Assembly (NCBI GenBank): GCA_022710255.1
Contig: JAKLHG010000274.1
Location: 1-5,772 of the forward strand
Direction: 5' to 3'
Length of the DNA stretch: 5,772 nt
Source: Candidatus Hydrogenedentota bacterium
GTDB lineage: Bacteria > Hydrogenedentota > Hydrogenedentia > Hydrogenedentales > CAITNO01
Shown here: positions 1 to 5,770 of the stretch, piece after piece
Position numbering within the stretch: position 1 is the first letter of the stretch
Layout of the letters: each line of letters starts with the position of its first letter
Translations under genes and position numbers: made by a program
The notes under the pieces: model-generated
Database searches by the model: none
Told to the model about the DNA's origin: nothing
Seen by the model: only the letters and a program-made list of their open reading frames with translations

Positions 1-440
1 TTAGTTATTCAGGTGAAGATTACGAGAACACCAATGTCTGTATTAAAGCCATTGCCGGTTTTCGTGAGATAGCGCCGCCCACGCCCTCGGTGCGCATTGT
101 TGGGAATCCCCAGGCGGAAATAGGTACGCGTGTGGAACTTAAAGGCGCCGTGGAGAATATGACCGGCACGGTAACCTATGCGTGGTTCAAGGACGAAGCG
201 CCGCTCCCCGGCCAGACGGGCCATCAATACATTATTTCCTCGGTGGAAGAAAGCCATGCCGGTTCCTATGTTCTTCAAGTGACCGATGAAAGCAAGGGAA
301 TTTACACGAGTCCTCCTTTCATACTCGAAGTGTTGTCGGCAGGAACGCTGCCGCTTTCCGCGGTGAGCATCCTGGGTGCGCTCGCCCTTGTGGCCTCGGG
401 CGTTGGAACGCTGCGGCGCTGTAATGGAAAACGGGAATAA
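1..440 (+). CDS. C-terminal part of an exported Ig-like protein with a PEP-CTERM-like sorting tail
   Basis: The frame is open from the left edge (first full codon at base 3) to the TAA at 438-440, giving 145 codons of a longer protein. After a proline-rich linker (residues 24-28, APPTP) comes an Ig-like domain at about residues 29-111. It shows the core pattern of the I-set/Ig_3 families: G41, the W61-F62-K63-D64 strand, L68 and the S84-H85-A86-G87-S88-Y89 turn. The usual disulfide cysteines are absent, with A49 and V90 near those positions. Residues 115-137 form one hydrophobic helix starting LPLSA and ending before an RR pair, followed by a short basic tail. Small motif plus helix plus basic end is the layout of PEP-CTERM-like sorting signals, although no PEP is present. 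I infer export and anchoring at the cell surface or outer envelope. The GTG at base 90 is only an internal codon. The N-terminus and the overall function lie outside the window. A plain C-terminal membrane anchor is the alternative. Confidence 0.8.
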   Translation, partial: SYSGEDYENTNVCIKAIAGFREIAPPTPSVRIVGNPQAEIGTRVELKGAVENMTGTVTYAWFKDEAPLPGQTGHQYIISSVEESHAGSYVLQVTDESKGIYTSPPFILEVLSAGTLPLSAVSILGALALVASGVGTLRRCNGKRE

Positions 441-459
441 CCCTGCTTCCAATGCAGGG
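441..459 (+). terminator. Short hairpin just after the Ig-protein stop; possible terminator without a T tract
   Basis: CCCTGC (441-446) and GCAGGG (454-459) form a perfect 6-bp GC-rich stem with a 7-base loop, starting right after the TAA. No run of T follows, so it does not meet the usual rule for an intrinsic terminator. It could stabilise the 3' end of the message or work with a termination factor. Confidence 0.3.
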
Positions 460-481
460 GTGGCAGGACCGCGATACGCCT

Positions 482-605
482 GAAAGGACGCAAAGGACAG
501 AAAGGACACAAAGGAGATGGTGGATGCCATGAGTGTCCTTTTCACGGGATTCCGGCAGTAAACGTCCTTTATGTCCTTGCTTTCCCTGAAGTCCCTTAAA
601 GGGAC
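482..605. repeat. 9-bp-period array of AAAGGAC units facing inverted GTCCTTT units
   Basis: Four head-to-tail 9-bp units occupy 483-518: AAAGGACGC, AAAGGACAG, AAAGGACAC, AAAGGAGAT. A lone GTCCTTTT follows at 535-542. Four units of opposite orientation and the same 9-bp period then occupy 563-598: CGTCCTTTA, TGTCCTTGC, TTTCCCTGA, AGTCCCTTA. The right end closes with the near-perfect palindrome GTCCCTT-A-AAGGGAC (591-605). The left array is more regular than the right. As RNA or single-stranded DNA the two arms could pair in several registers over about 36 bp, with a loop of about 44 bases. The array lies between the 3' end of the Ig-like gene and the cupin gene and is not itself convincingly coding. 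Its function is unknown; an intergenic structural repeat, transcript-end hairpin or protein-binding array are all possible. Confidence 0.8.
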
Positions 606-683
606 GGAATCGCGCTTTTTTGTGCACAAGCGTGGTGAATACACCGTTACCCTGAAAACACAGCACACGAAGAGGGCTTTCTT

Positions 684-1046
684 ATGATTCGAAAAAGCAC
701 CGATATGCCCCGCGAGGTGCGTGAGCGCATGCGCGGCGGCGAGGGCAGTGTTTCCATACGCCATATTTTCAAGCAGGACGAATTTACGGCGCCCGTGCGT
801 TTATGCGCGCAGTTGACCCTGCCACCGGGCGCGGGCATAGGCCCCCATACCCACGCAACCGAAGATGAGGTTTACGTTATTCTGCGGGGCGCGGGAATTT
901 TAGACGATGGTAACACACAAATGCGGGTGGCCGTCGGCGATGCCGTATTGACAGGAAACGGTGAATCGCACGCCATCTTGAATGATGGCGAAGAACCGCT
1001 GGAACTGATGGCCTTTATCGCCTGCTATCCGGAGAGAAAATCATGA
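684..1046 (+). CDS. Small single-domain cupin protein with a complete metal-binding motif
   Basis: This 120-residue protein has the length of a single-domain cupin. Motif 1 is intact, with metal ligands H55, H57 and E62 and the closing G69. Motif 2 runs from G85 to N100 with the fourth ligand H96; its usual proline is replaced by G91. A divalent metal (Fe, Mn, Zn or Ni) is therefore expected. The opening RKSTDMPREVRERMRGGEG and the SVSIRHIF strand resemble the widespread TM1287-like cupins, judged from memory. There is no signal peptide, so it is probably cytosolic. The ATG at 684 follows GAGG at 672-675 with 8 bases between. The TGA stop (1044-1046) overlaps the ATG of the alcohol dehydrogenase in an ATGA junction, implying coupled translation. 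Small cupins act as isomerases, dioxygenases, decarboxylases or sugar binders, so the reaction cannot be named. A sugar or keto-acid isomerase feeding the dehydrogenase is a guess. Confidence 0.93.
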   Translation: MIRKSTDMPREVRERMRGGEGSVSIRHIFKQDEFTAPVRLCAQLTLPPGAGIGPHTHATEDEVYVILRGAGILDDGNTQMRVAVGDAVLTGNGESHAILNDGEEPLELMAFIACYPERKS

Positions 1047-2167
1047 AGCCGGTACTTCCTGATACGCTGATTTTGCCGCCTGACACCCGGCTGGGGCGCG
1101 GCGTATCACTTCAGTTGTTGACATTGTGTGAATCTTTTGGCTACAAGGGTTGCCTGGTATGCGGTCAGTCCCAGGTGCGCAGCGGCAACCTGGACAGAAT
1201 CCAGCAAGGTGATTCCGGCGGCGTAGATGTGCGCGTGTGGCTGCATCCGGGTGATGAGCCGACCCTGGCACATCTGGACGACCTGCTGTCCCTGGTTCGC
1301 GAACATAATCCCGACTGGGTTGCTGCCATCGGGGGAGGGAGTGTACTTGATGTCGCCAAGGCGGCGGCCGGCCTGCACGGGGCGCCCCTGCCCGTGTCCG
1401 CCTACCACGATGGCGCGTCCATTCCACCCTCGCCGACGGCCTTCATTGCTGTTCCCACTACCGCAGGCACGGGTTCTGAAGCGACCATGGTCTCCGTGTT
1501 GACCAATGCCGACACAGGCATCAAGAAATCCATTCGCCATCCCTCGTTCATGGCGCGATTAATCCTGCTTGATCCCGACCTGCTGGAAACGTGCCCGCCG
1601 AATGTATTGGCCGCCTCGGGCATGGACGCGCTGACCCAGGCGGTCGAATCCTATTGCAGCAATGGTGCTTCCTGGCTGACCGATACGCTCTCTCTGGAAG
1701 CACTTGGGCATATCCATAAAAGCCTGGAAAAGGCGTATCTCGGTGATGGTGGTGCGTTTACAGAATTAATGACCGGCAGTTATCTCGCAGGCATCGCCCT
1801 ATCGAATGCGCGCCTCGGCCTGGTCCACGGCCTTGCCCATCCGCTCGGGGCCCGCTTCCATGCGCCTCATGGCCTGGTATGCTCCGTATGCCTGCCTCCT
1901 GTACTGGAATTCAACAAGGACGCTATCCCGGAGAAATACGCGCGCATGAGCGATGTGGTGGAAGAGGATCTTCTCGGGTATGTCCGTTCCCTGTCCGGCC
2001 GGATACAGTTGCAAAGCCCCTTTACCGGTAAAGCACTGCGCGATCCGGAAACCGTCGTAGAAGAGGTCCTGGCGTCCGGTTCCACCAAGGCCAACCCGAG
2101 GCAGGTCACCGAGGAGGCGGTGCGGCGGATATTGCGTTCCCTTTTCGGTGAGGAACAGACTCCCTAG
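1043..2167 (+). CDS. Iron-containing (type III) alcohol dehydrogenase
   Basis: The 374-residue product matches the usual length of family III metal-dependent alcohol dehydrogenases, cytosolic enzymes that interconvert alcohols and aldehydes or ketones with NAD(P). The nucleotide-binding half carries GGGS at 97-100 followed by VLDVAKAAA, and PTTAGTGSEAT at 138-148. The metal-binding half carries GMDAL (D195), H262 and H276, with the conserved H266 between them. Comparison with E. coli FucO (D196, H200, H263, H277, recalled) shows that the second ligand is Q199 here. The loop after the first strand reads CGQS (40-43), lacking the aspartate typical of NAD-specific members, so NADP use is possible. 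The C-terminal STKANPR (348-354) is a family signature. The start is the ATG at 1043, after GGAG at 1031-1034 with 8 bases between. It overlaps the cupin stop by four bases. Substrate is unknown; lactaldehyde, maleylacetate or butanol-type activities cannot be separated by motif. Confidence 0.95.
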   Translation: MKPVLPDTLILPPDTRLGRGVSLQLLTLCESFGYKGCLVCGQSQVRSGNLDRIQQGDSGGVDVRVWLHPGDEPTLAHLDDLLSLVREHNPDWVAAIGGGSVLDVAKAAAGLHGAPLPVSAYHDGASIPPSPTAFIAVPTTAGTGSEATMVSVLTNADTGIKKSIRHPSFMARLILLDPDLLETCPPNVLAASGMDALTQAVESYCSNGASWLTDTLSLEALGHIHKSLEKAYLGDGGAFTELMTGSYLAGIALSNARLGLVHGLAHPLGARFHAPHGLVCSVCLPPVLEFNKDAIPEKYARMSDVVEEDLLGYVRSLSGRIQLQSPFTGKALRDPETVVEEVLASGSTKANPRQVTEEAVRRILRSLFGEEQTP

Positions 2168-2281
2168 GGCAAAGCAAAAAAAATGAGGGACAGTACTCGC
2201 CGCCTGGTTATGTGCAAACCCATAGGCTGAATCCTATATCAATGCGTATAGATACATTAACAATTCCTTATACTTTGCGGC

Positions 2282-2300
2282 GGGACCAATCCCATTTTTT
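2282..2300 (+). terminator. Weak intrinsic terminator candidate after the cupin-dehydrogenase pair
   Basis: GGGA (2282-2285) and TCCC (2290-2293) form a short stem with a CCAA loop, followed by A and six T (2295-2300). The T tract and the site, about 115 bases past the dehydrogenase stop, fit a terminator, but a 4-bp stem is weak. Confidence 0.25.
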
Positions 2301-2475
2301 CTCCGTCCAGGCATTCAACTTCATGTTTTTTATGAGGGTATTTGAGCGATTAGGTACTGTAGCGATAAAAGGCGTTCACTCTTCTTTACGGTGGCTATTT
2401 CGTCATCAGTCCTTTTTTGCTCCGTTCTTATTTGCCAGTGCCATGGGCGTTTCCGATGCGTTCAAGAAGCCCGAA

Positions 2476-2504
2476 TTTTCATGTACAGGGCGCAACCGTA
2501 TACA
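2476..2504 (+). promoter_or_regulatory. Candidate sigma-70-type promoter for the decarboxylase gene
   Basis: TTTTCA (2476-2481) and TATACA (2499-2504) are separated by 17 bases, each matching four of six consensus positions. Transcription would begin near 2511 and give a leader of about 75 bases containing the TGCCGG/CCGGCA hairpin. A rival pair, TTGAGC (2342-2347) and GATAAA (2364-2369) with 16 bases between, lies further upstream. Neither is strong. Confidence 0.3.
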
Positions 2505-2586
2505 CTATAGCCCGATGGTTGCCGGAAACTTAAAGGTGTGAAGCCCGGCATCACGGAAGTTCTAACCGTATCAGGAGAAATAGTTG

Positions 2587-3843
2587 ATGGGCAGTACCCC
2601 GTTTTTATCCAAGGAACAGGCCTTCGCCATACGTGAGGCCTGCGGAACCCCCGTGTATGTTTATGATGAAGGTACGCTTGAGGCGTCAGCTGCGGCGGTG
2701 CTCGGCTTCCCCAATGCCTTCGGGCTGACGGCCCGTTTTGCCATGAAGGCCTTGCCCACGGCAGCCATATTGCGCCTGTTCGACCGCATGGGATTGTACA
2801 TGGACGCCGGCAGCGGGTATGAAGCCGAGCGCGCCATGCGTGCGGGCATTGTACCCGAACATATTCAGATTACGTCGCAAGACCTGCCCTGGAATCTCAA
2901 GGAATTGGTTGAGAAGGGATGCCTGTTCAACGCTTGTTCCCTTCGCCAGTTGGAGACCTACGGGCAGCTGTTTCCTGAAACGGAAACCTGCGTGCGTATT
3001 AACCCCGGCCTCGGTTCCGGCCACAGTAACCGCACCAACGTGGGCGGCCCGTCTTCCAGTTTCGGCATCTGGCACCAATATGTAAGTCAGGTGTTGGAGG
3101 TTGCCCGGCGTTACGGATTGCGTGTCACGGGCATGCATACCCATATCGGTTCGGGCACGGACCCGGAGGTGTGGTTGCATTGTGCGCAACTGGCCCTGGA
3201 TATTGCCGCACGGTTGCCGGAAGTGACGCGCCTGAGCCTGGGCGGCGGGTTTAAACCGGCCCGCATGGAGTATGAGGACCACGCCGATCTCGAGGCCATC
3301 GGCAACCGGCTGATCCCGGAGTTCAAGGCTTTCACCGCTTCACAGGGGCGGGAGTTGCGCCTGGAAATTGAACCCGGCGCCTACCTGACCGCCAACGCGG
3401 GTGTGATGCTTTGTTCGGTGACGGATGTGGTGGACACCGGGGATGAGGGCTTTGACTTCATCAAGACTGACGCAGGCATGAACGACATCATGCGGCCCGC
3501 CTTGTACGGGGCGCAGCATCCCATCACCCTTTTCCCCGCTTCTTCCCGGGACAGTAAACACGCAGATTACCTGGTTGTGGGCCATTGCTGCGAGAGCGGG
3601 GATATCCTCTCGCCCGAACCCGGCAATCCGGAAGGCCTGAAAACGAGAACGCTCACCCTCGCGGAAGCGGGGGACATTCTCGTTATCGGCGGGGCCGGCG
3701 CCTATTGCGCCAGTATGGCGGCAAAGAACTACAACAGTTTTCCGGAATCCCCGGAAGTCCTGCTGACGAAAGACGGCGCCCTGAAACTGATACGCCGCCG
3801 CCAGTCCATGGAACACATGCTGGAGAACGAAGTGCTGAACTGA
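2587..3843 (+). CDS. lysA: Diaminopimelate decarboxylase, PLP-dependent (LysA family)
   Basis: The 418-residue product has the size and motif order of fold-type III PLP decarboxylases. The last step of lysine synthesis, meso-diaminopimelate to L-lysine and CO2 in the cytosol, is the best assignment. K54 in RFAMKALP is the expected PLP Schiff-base lysine. MHTHIGSG (183-190) and SLGGGFK (217-223) line the cofactor pocket. DAGMNDIMRPALYGAQH (295-311) supplies substrate-side R303 and Y307. HCCESGD (333-339) carries the catalytic cysteine, C335. GAYCASMAAKNYN (371-383) ends the active site with Y373. EPG (262-264) keeps the glutamate for the pyridine nitrogen, but the usual following arginine is A265. 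ATG 2587 is preferred over the in-frame TTG at 2584 because AGGAG (2573-2577) lies 9 bases before the ATG. No other lysine gene is visible nearby. Decarboxylation of a related amino acid is the main alternative. Confidence 0.88.
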   Translation: MGSTPFLSKEQAFAIREACGTPVYVYDEGTLEASAAAVLGFPNAFGLTARFAMKALPTAAILRLFDRMGLYMDAGSGYEAERAMRAGIVPEHIQITSQDLPWNLKELVEKGCLFNACSLRQLETYGQLFPETETCVRINPGLGSGHSNRTNVGGPSSSFGIWHQYVSQVLEVARRYGLRVTGMHTHIGSGTDPEVWLHCAQLALDIAARLPEVTRLSLGGGFKPARMEYEDHADLEAIGNRLIPEFKAFTASQGRELRLEIEPGAYLTANAGVMLCSVTDVVDTGDEGFDFIKTDAGMNDIMRPALYGAQHPITLFPASSRDSKHADYLVVGHCCESGDILSPEPGNPEGLKTRTLTLAEAGDILVIGGAGAYCASMAAKNYNSFPESPEVLLTKDGALKLIRRRQSMEHMLENEVLN

Positions 3844-3962
3844 GACGTTGTTGCTTGCCTGCGGTTGGTGGTTGCAAAGGGGGGCGACTTGGTCGGAGCC
3901 CGTTGGATACCTCGGGTGGTATTTGGCGTCTTTTCCTTGCTTCTTTTACTTTCTAAAAGATA
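3844..3962. other. Convergent intergenic stretch after the decarboxylase gene
   Basis: No gene is seen here. A weak hairpin, ATACC (3907-3911) with GGTAT (3918-3922), precedes a T-rich stretch (3929-3951) and might end transcription of the decarboxylase gene. The 5-bp stem and the delay before the T run make this uncertain. Confidence 0.3.
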
Positions 3963-3997
3963 TCGCCGACACGTTCCGTTACGGAAGGTGCCGGCGA
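3963..3997 (-). terminator. Hairpin terminator for the isomerase gene, possibly bidirectional
   Basis: The stem runs TCGCCG (3963-3968), CAC (3970-3972), TTCCG (3974-3978), loop TTA, then CGGAA (3982-3986), GTG (3988-3990) and CGGCGA (3992-3997). That gives 14 pairs broken by two single mismatches. It lies 27 bases past the isomerase stop. Read on the minus strand it is followed by TATCTTTTAG, a short T-rich tail. On the plus strand A residues follow, so a role for the decarboxylase gene is less likely, although the stem alone could slow polymerase from both sides. Confidence 0.6.
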
Positions 3998-4024
3998 AAA
4001 ATCAGGTATGGGTCTGGTGAACGT

Positions 4025-5617
4025 TTATTTTTTGAGCGCCAGGGCGGCGTCACCGCCGACGCGGGTTTTGATGCCGAGGTGCTTGCACAGCGCCACCAGT
4101 TCCTGCAGGATGTCTCCATAGCCTACCACAATATGGTTGGACATGTGCGAGGCCATTAATTCATTGCGGCCATAGCCGGGGATATACGCGTTGGCGATGG
4201 GCCATTGCGGATCGGTGGCCTGGAGGCGCCGCTGCACTTCCGCTTCGGGAAGATCCAGCATTTCGCCCGTGCCGCAGTCCATGCCGATTTCGCCATAGGC
4301 CTCATAGAAGCGGGCCCAGGTGAAGACACCAGGCTTGCAGACGCCGGAACAGGTACCGCCACCAAGCGGGAAATAGCCGGAGGGCTGCCGGTGCACATGG
4401 GTGTTTTTCCAGCCGCCGAAATGAGCGGGCGGCGCACCGCCGGAAATCATGAACACCCAGACAAATTTGCCGTCGTACTCGCCGCCCCAGCGCACATCGT
4501 GCAGAGTCGTCTCCGGCGCCATCTTTTTCGCGGTGTAAATTTCTTTCATCAGGAGTTGGGGCACACCCGCGCCAATGTCGCCCTCGTTGAAATGGGGCAC
4601 CGGCGCGCCGGGCATCACCACCTGTTTCGTTTCCGGGTCACGCACCGGCGGTCGGTCGGTGTTGTTCAGCATGCCCTCGATGAGGTCGGACGCGGGCACA
4701 CAACGGACCAGCCCGTACTGATAGGGGATGCCGATGGCGCTCAGGCCGTACCGTGCCACGAACCGGCAGGCGGCGGCATACATTTTCATCTGGCTGATCA
4801 CCTGTTCATAAACAAGGTCTTTGAATTGGTTGGTGCCCCAGTGGAACCGGGCCCCCTTGCGCAGCAGGTAATCCAGGTACTTCTGGGCTTCCTGGTCGCT
4901 GACGAGGTTCATTTCCGCGACCAGGTCGCTCTGGTTCAGATACTCGATGGGCATGCCGATGGCGCCAAGTTTCGCCGGGTCCATAACCGCGTTCATCATG
5001 CCCATGCAGCCAGGGTCGAACTGACCCATGATACGCCGTTCCCGCTGGATGCTTTCCGCGAGGGATTTTCCCAGGGCGTTGGCTGCCGGGGAAACTTTCA
5101 ACTCGGACGCATCCGTCAGGTGGTTCATGGAATGCCTGATGGCGCCGGTCTTCAACCAGGTGGCCAGGTTTTCCATGAAGAACGGATCCTTGCTGAAGCC
5201 TTCGCTCCAAAGACGGGAATGCTTCACGCTTAGCCGGTCGAGGCTGGCGGAATGGTTGAGCAGCGCCACCAGTCCGGGATAGGTGCCGTCGAAATTGGCC
5301 AGCAACAGGATGGGACCACGATGCGTCTGGAGCGGTCCGGAAACATGATGGGCATAGGCCCAGATATTGAGTACGATGATGACGGGGGCGTCCGGGTCTA
5401 TTTTCGCGAAGGTCGCCGTGCCCTCACACTGGCGGCTCAGGAAGCCGTGTTTGCGTTTGGTGTCAAACTTGGGCAGAATCTCGGAGGCATAGCCCAGGTT
5501 CTTCAGCGCTTTCTGCACTTGCGCCAACGTTTTTTTCTGAAGGGGCCAGCCGTTGAGACAGGCGGGCTGACGAAGGTCGCCATTTGATACCAGGTATACG
5601 GTTTTTGCAGCAGCCAT
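4025..5617 (-). CDS. L-fucose/L-arabinose isomerase family protein
   Basis: The 530-residue product resembles L-fucose isomerase-type ketol isomerases, metal enzymes of the cytosol that interconvert an aldose and its ketose. The clearest match is the metal-site pair. E. coli FucI has TEND (E337) and ADVRTYW (D361), recalled; here NEGD gives E345 and HDVRW gives D374. A late SNH motif (H495, then IVVGYGD) is the candidate third ligand, matching H528 of FucI. The N-terminal half (about 1-175) looks like the alpha/beta N1 domain, and WSEGF (137-141) and the HFGGW loop (399-403) appear conserved. It is shorter than FucI (about 590 residues), so the true sugar may differ. The start is the ATG ending at 5617, with GGGAG (5626-5630) 8 bases upstream. 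An out-of-frame ATG sits four bases before it. The gene has its own promoter and stands alone on this strand here. Family is secure; substrate (fucose, arabinose, other or none) is not. Confidence 0.88.
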   Translation of the reverse strand: MAAAKTVYLVSNGDLRQPACLNGWPLQKKTLAQVQKALKNLGYASEILPKFDTKRKHGFLSRQCEGTATFAKIDPDAPVIIVLNIWAYAHHVSGPLQTHRGPILLLANFDGTYPGLVALLNHSASLDRLSVKHSRLWSEGFSKDPFFMENLATWLKTGAIRHSMNHLTDASELKVSPAANALGKSLAESIQRERRIMGQFDPGCMGMMNAVMDPAKLGAIGMPIEYLNQSDLVAEMNLVSDQEAQKYLDYLLRKGARFHWGTNQFKDLVYEQVISQMKMYAAACRFVARYGLSAIGIPYQYGLVRCVPASDLIEGMLNNTDRPPVRDPETKQVVMPGAPVPHFNEGDIGAGVPQLLMKEIYTAKKMAPETTLHDVRWGGEYDGKFVWVFMISGGAPPAHFGGWKNTHVHRQPSGYFPLGGGTCSGVCKPGVFTWARFYEAYGEIGMDCGTGEMLDLPEAEVQRRLQATDPQWPIANAYIPGYGRNELMASHMSNHIVVGYGDILQELVALCKHLGIKTRVGGDAALALKK

Positions 5618-5661
5618 ACATGAATCTCCCGTTGTAGTTGTTGATGGAATAGGTTTTTGTA

Positions 5662-5691
5662 ATTGTATGCGGTTGCGGCGCGTCTATGCAA
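5662..5691 (-). promoter_or_regulatory. Sigma-70-type promoter for the isomerase gene
   Basis: On the minus strand TTGCAT (5691-5686) is followed after 18 bases by TACAAT (5667-5662), which matches the -10 consensus at five of six positions. The -35 box is poor (three of six). Transcription would begin near 5655, giving a leader of about 38 bases. The poor -35 box overlaps the end of the inverted repeat at 5686-5736, which suggests control by a bound regulator. Confidence 0.5.
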
Positions 5692-5736
5692 AATTTTCTT
5701 TTTGCCTCCCGCGTTTCGAGGCAAAAAAATTTGCAT
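5686..5736. promoter_or_regulatory. Long imperfect inverted repeat next to the isomerase promoter; likely operator
   Basis: The inner arms TTTTTGCCTC (5699-5708) and GAGGCAAAAA (5718-5727) match perfectly over 10 bp around a 9-base centre. The outer parts ATGCAAA (5686-5692) and TTTGCAT (5730-5736) extend the symmetry, with a few unpaired bases between, to arms of about 23 and 19 bases. Neither strand shows the stem-then-T-run order of a good intrinsic terminator. Contact with the -35 box makes an operator more likely. A hairpin ending an incoming transcript is the alternative. Confidence 0.55.
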
Positions 5737-5742
5737 CTTGCG

Positions 5743-5754
5743 CTGTCATGACAG
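5743..5754. promoter_or_regulatory. Perfect 12-bp palindrome CTGTCATGACAG; possible regulator site
   Basis: CTGTCATGACAG equals its own reverse complement over all 12 bases. It lies about 75 bases upstream of the isomerase -10 box. TGTCA-TGACA symmetry is a common form for sites bound by dimeric helix-turn-helix regulators. It also overlaps the -35 box of a possible plus-strand promoter. No regulator gene is visible in the window. Confidence 0.45.
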
Positions 5755-5770
5755 GTAAAATAGATATAAA
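5743..5770 (+). promoter_or_regulatory. Possible divergent promoter running off the right edge
   Basis: CTGTCA (5743-5748) and TATAAA (5765-5770) are 16 bases apart and match the -35 and -10 consensus at four and five of six positions. The gene it would serve lies outside the window, so this rests on sequence alone. Confidence 0.25.

Larger units (their letters stand above)
2168..2586. other. Lower-GC intergenic region between the alcohol dehydrogenase and decarboxylase genes
   Basis: This 419-base stretch is clearly richer in A and T than the flanking genes, especially 2220-2420. It contains an open frame from a GTG at 2212 to 2541. That frame has no ribosome-binding site and no recognisable motif, and its product is unusually rich in phenylalanine, so I do not call it a gene. 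Small hairpins include ATAGG/CCTAT (2222-2237), CTTCAT/ATGAGG around a T-rich loop near 2330, and TGCCGG/CCGGCA (2520-2525 and 2545-2550) in the leader of the decarboxylase gene. A sequence beginning ATGAGGGACAGTACTC at 2183 and a GTACTGT at 2354-2360 form a short inverted pair. I found no lysine-riboswitch pattern and no tRNA. Confidence 0.6.

Noticed and set aside
482..605. CRISPR array
   Set aside because: Units are 9 bp with no spacers and occur in both orientations.
613..632. TTGTGCACAA palindrome (620-629) with flanking CGCTT/AAGCG arms as an operator for the cupin gene
   Set aside because: Only 10 bp of symmetry and no convincing promoter around it; this can arise by chance.
9..764. 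Minus-strand open frame of 251 codons across the Ig-protein end, the repeat array and the cupin start
   Set aside because: It runs through the 9-bp repeats, opposes two better-supported genes and shows no domain.
2212..2541. Plus-strand open frame of 109 codons with a GTG start
   Set aside because: No ribosome-binding site, a composition unlike its neighbours, and no motif. It remains a weak candidate only.
2168..2586. Lysine riboswitch upstream of lysA
   Set aside because: No five-way junction or conserved core of the L-box could be traced by eye.
2686..3282. Minus-strand open frame of 198 codons inside the decarboxylase gene
   Set aside because: Antisense shadow of a gene with a full set of PLP-decarboxylase motifs.
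3907..3922. Strong terminator for the decarboxylase gene
   Set aside because: The stem is only 5 bp and the T-rich run begins several bases later, so it is noted only within the intergenic entry.
4205..5233. Long plus-strand open frame (342 codons) opposite the isomerase gene
   Set aside because: It lies wholly inside a minus-strand gene with clear family motifs, has no recognisable domain, and fits the antisense open frames common in GC-rich coding DNA.
5619..5621. ATG four bases upstream as the isomerase start
   Set aside because: It is out of frame with the isomerase; the ATG ending at 5617 has the right frame and an 8-base spacing from GGGAG.
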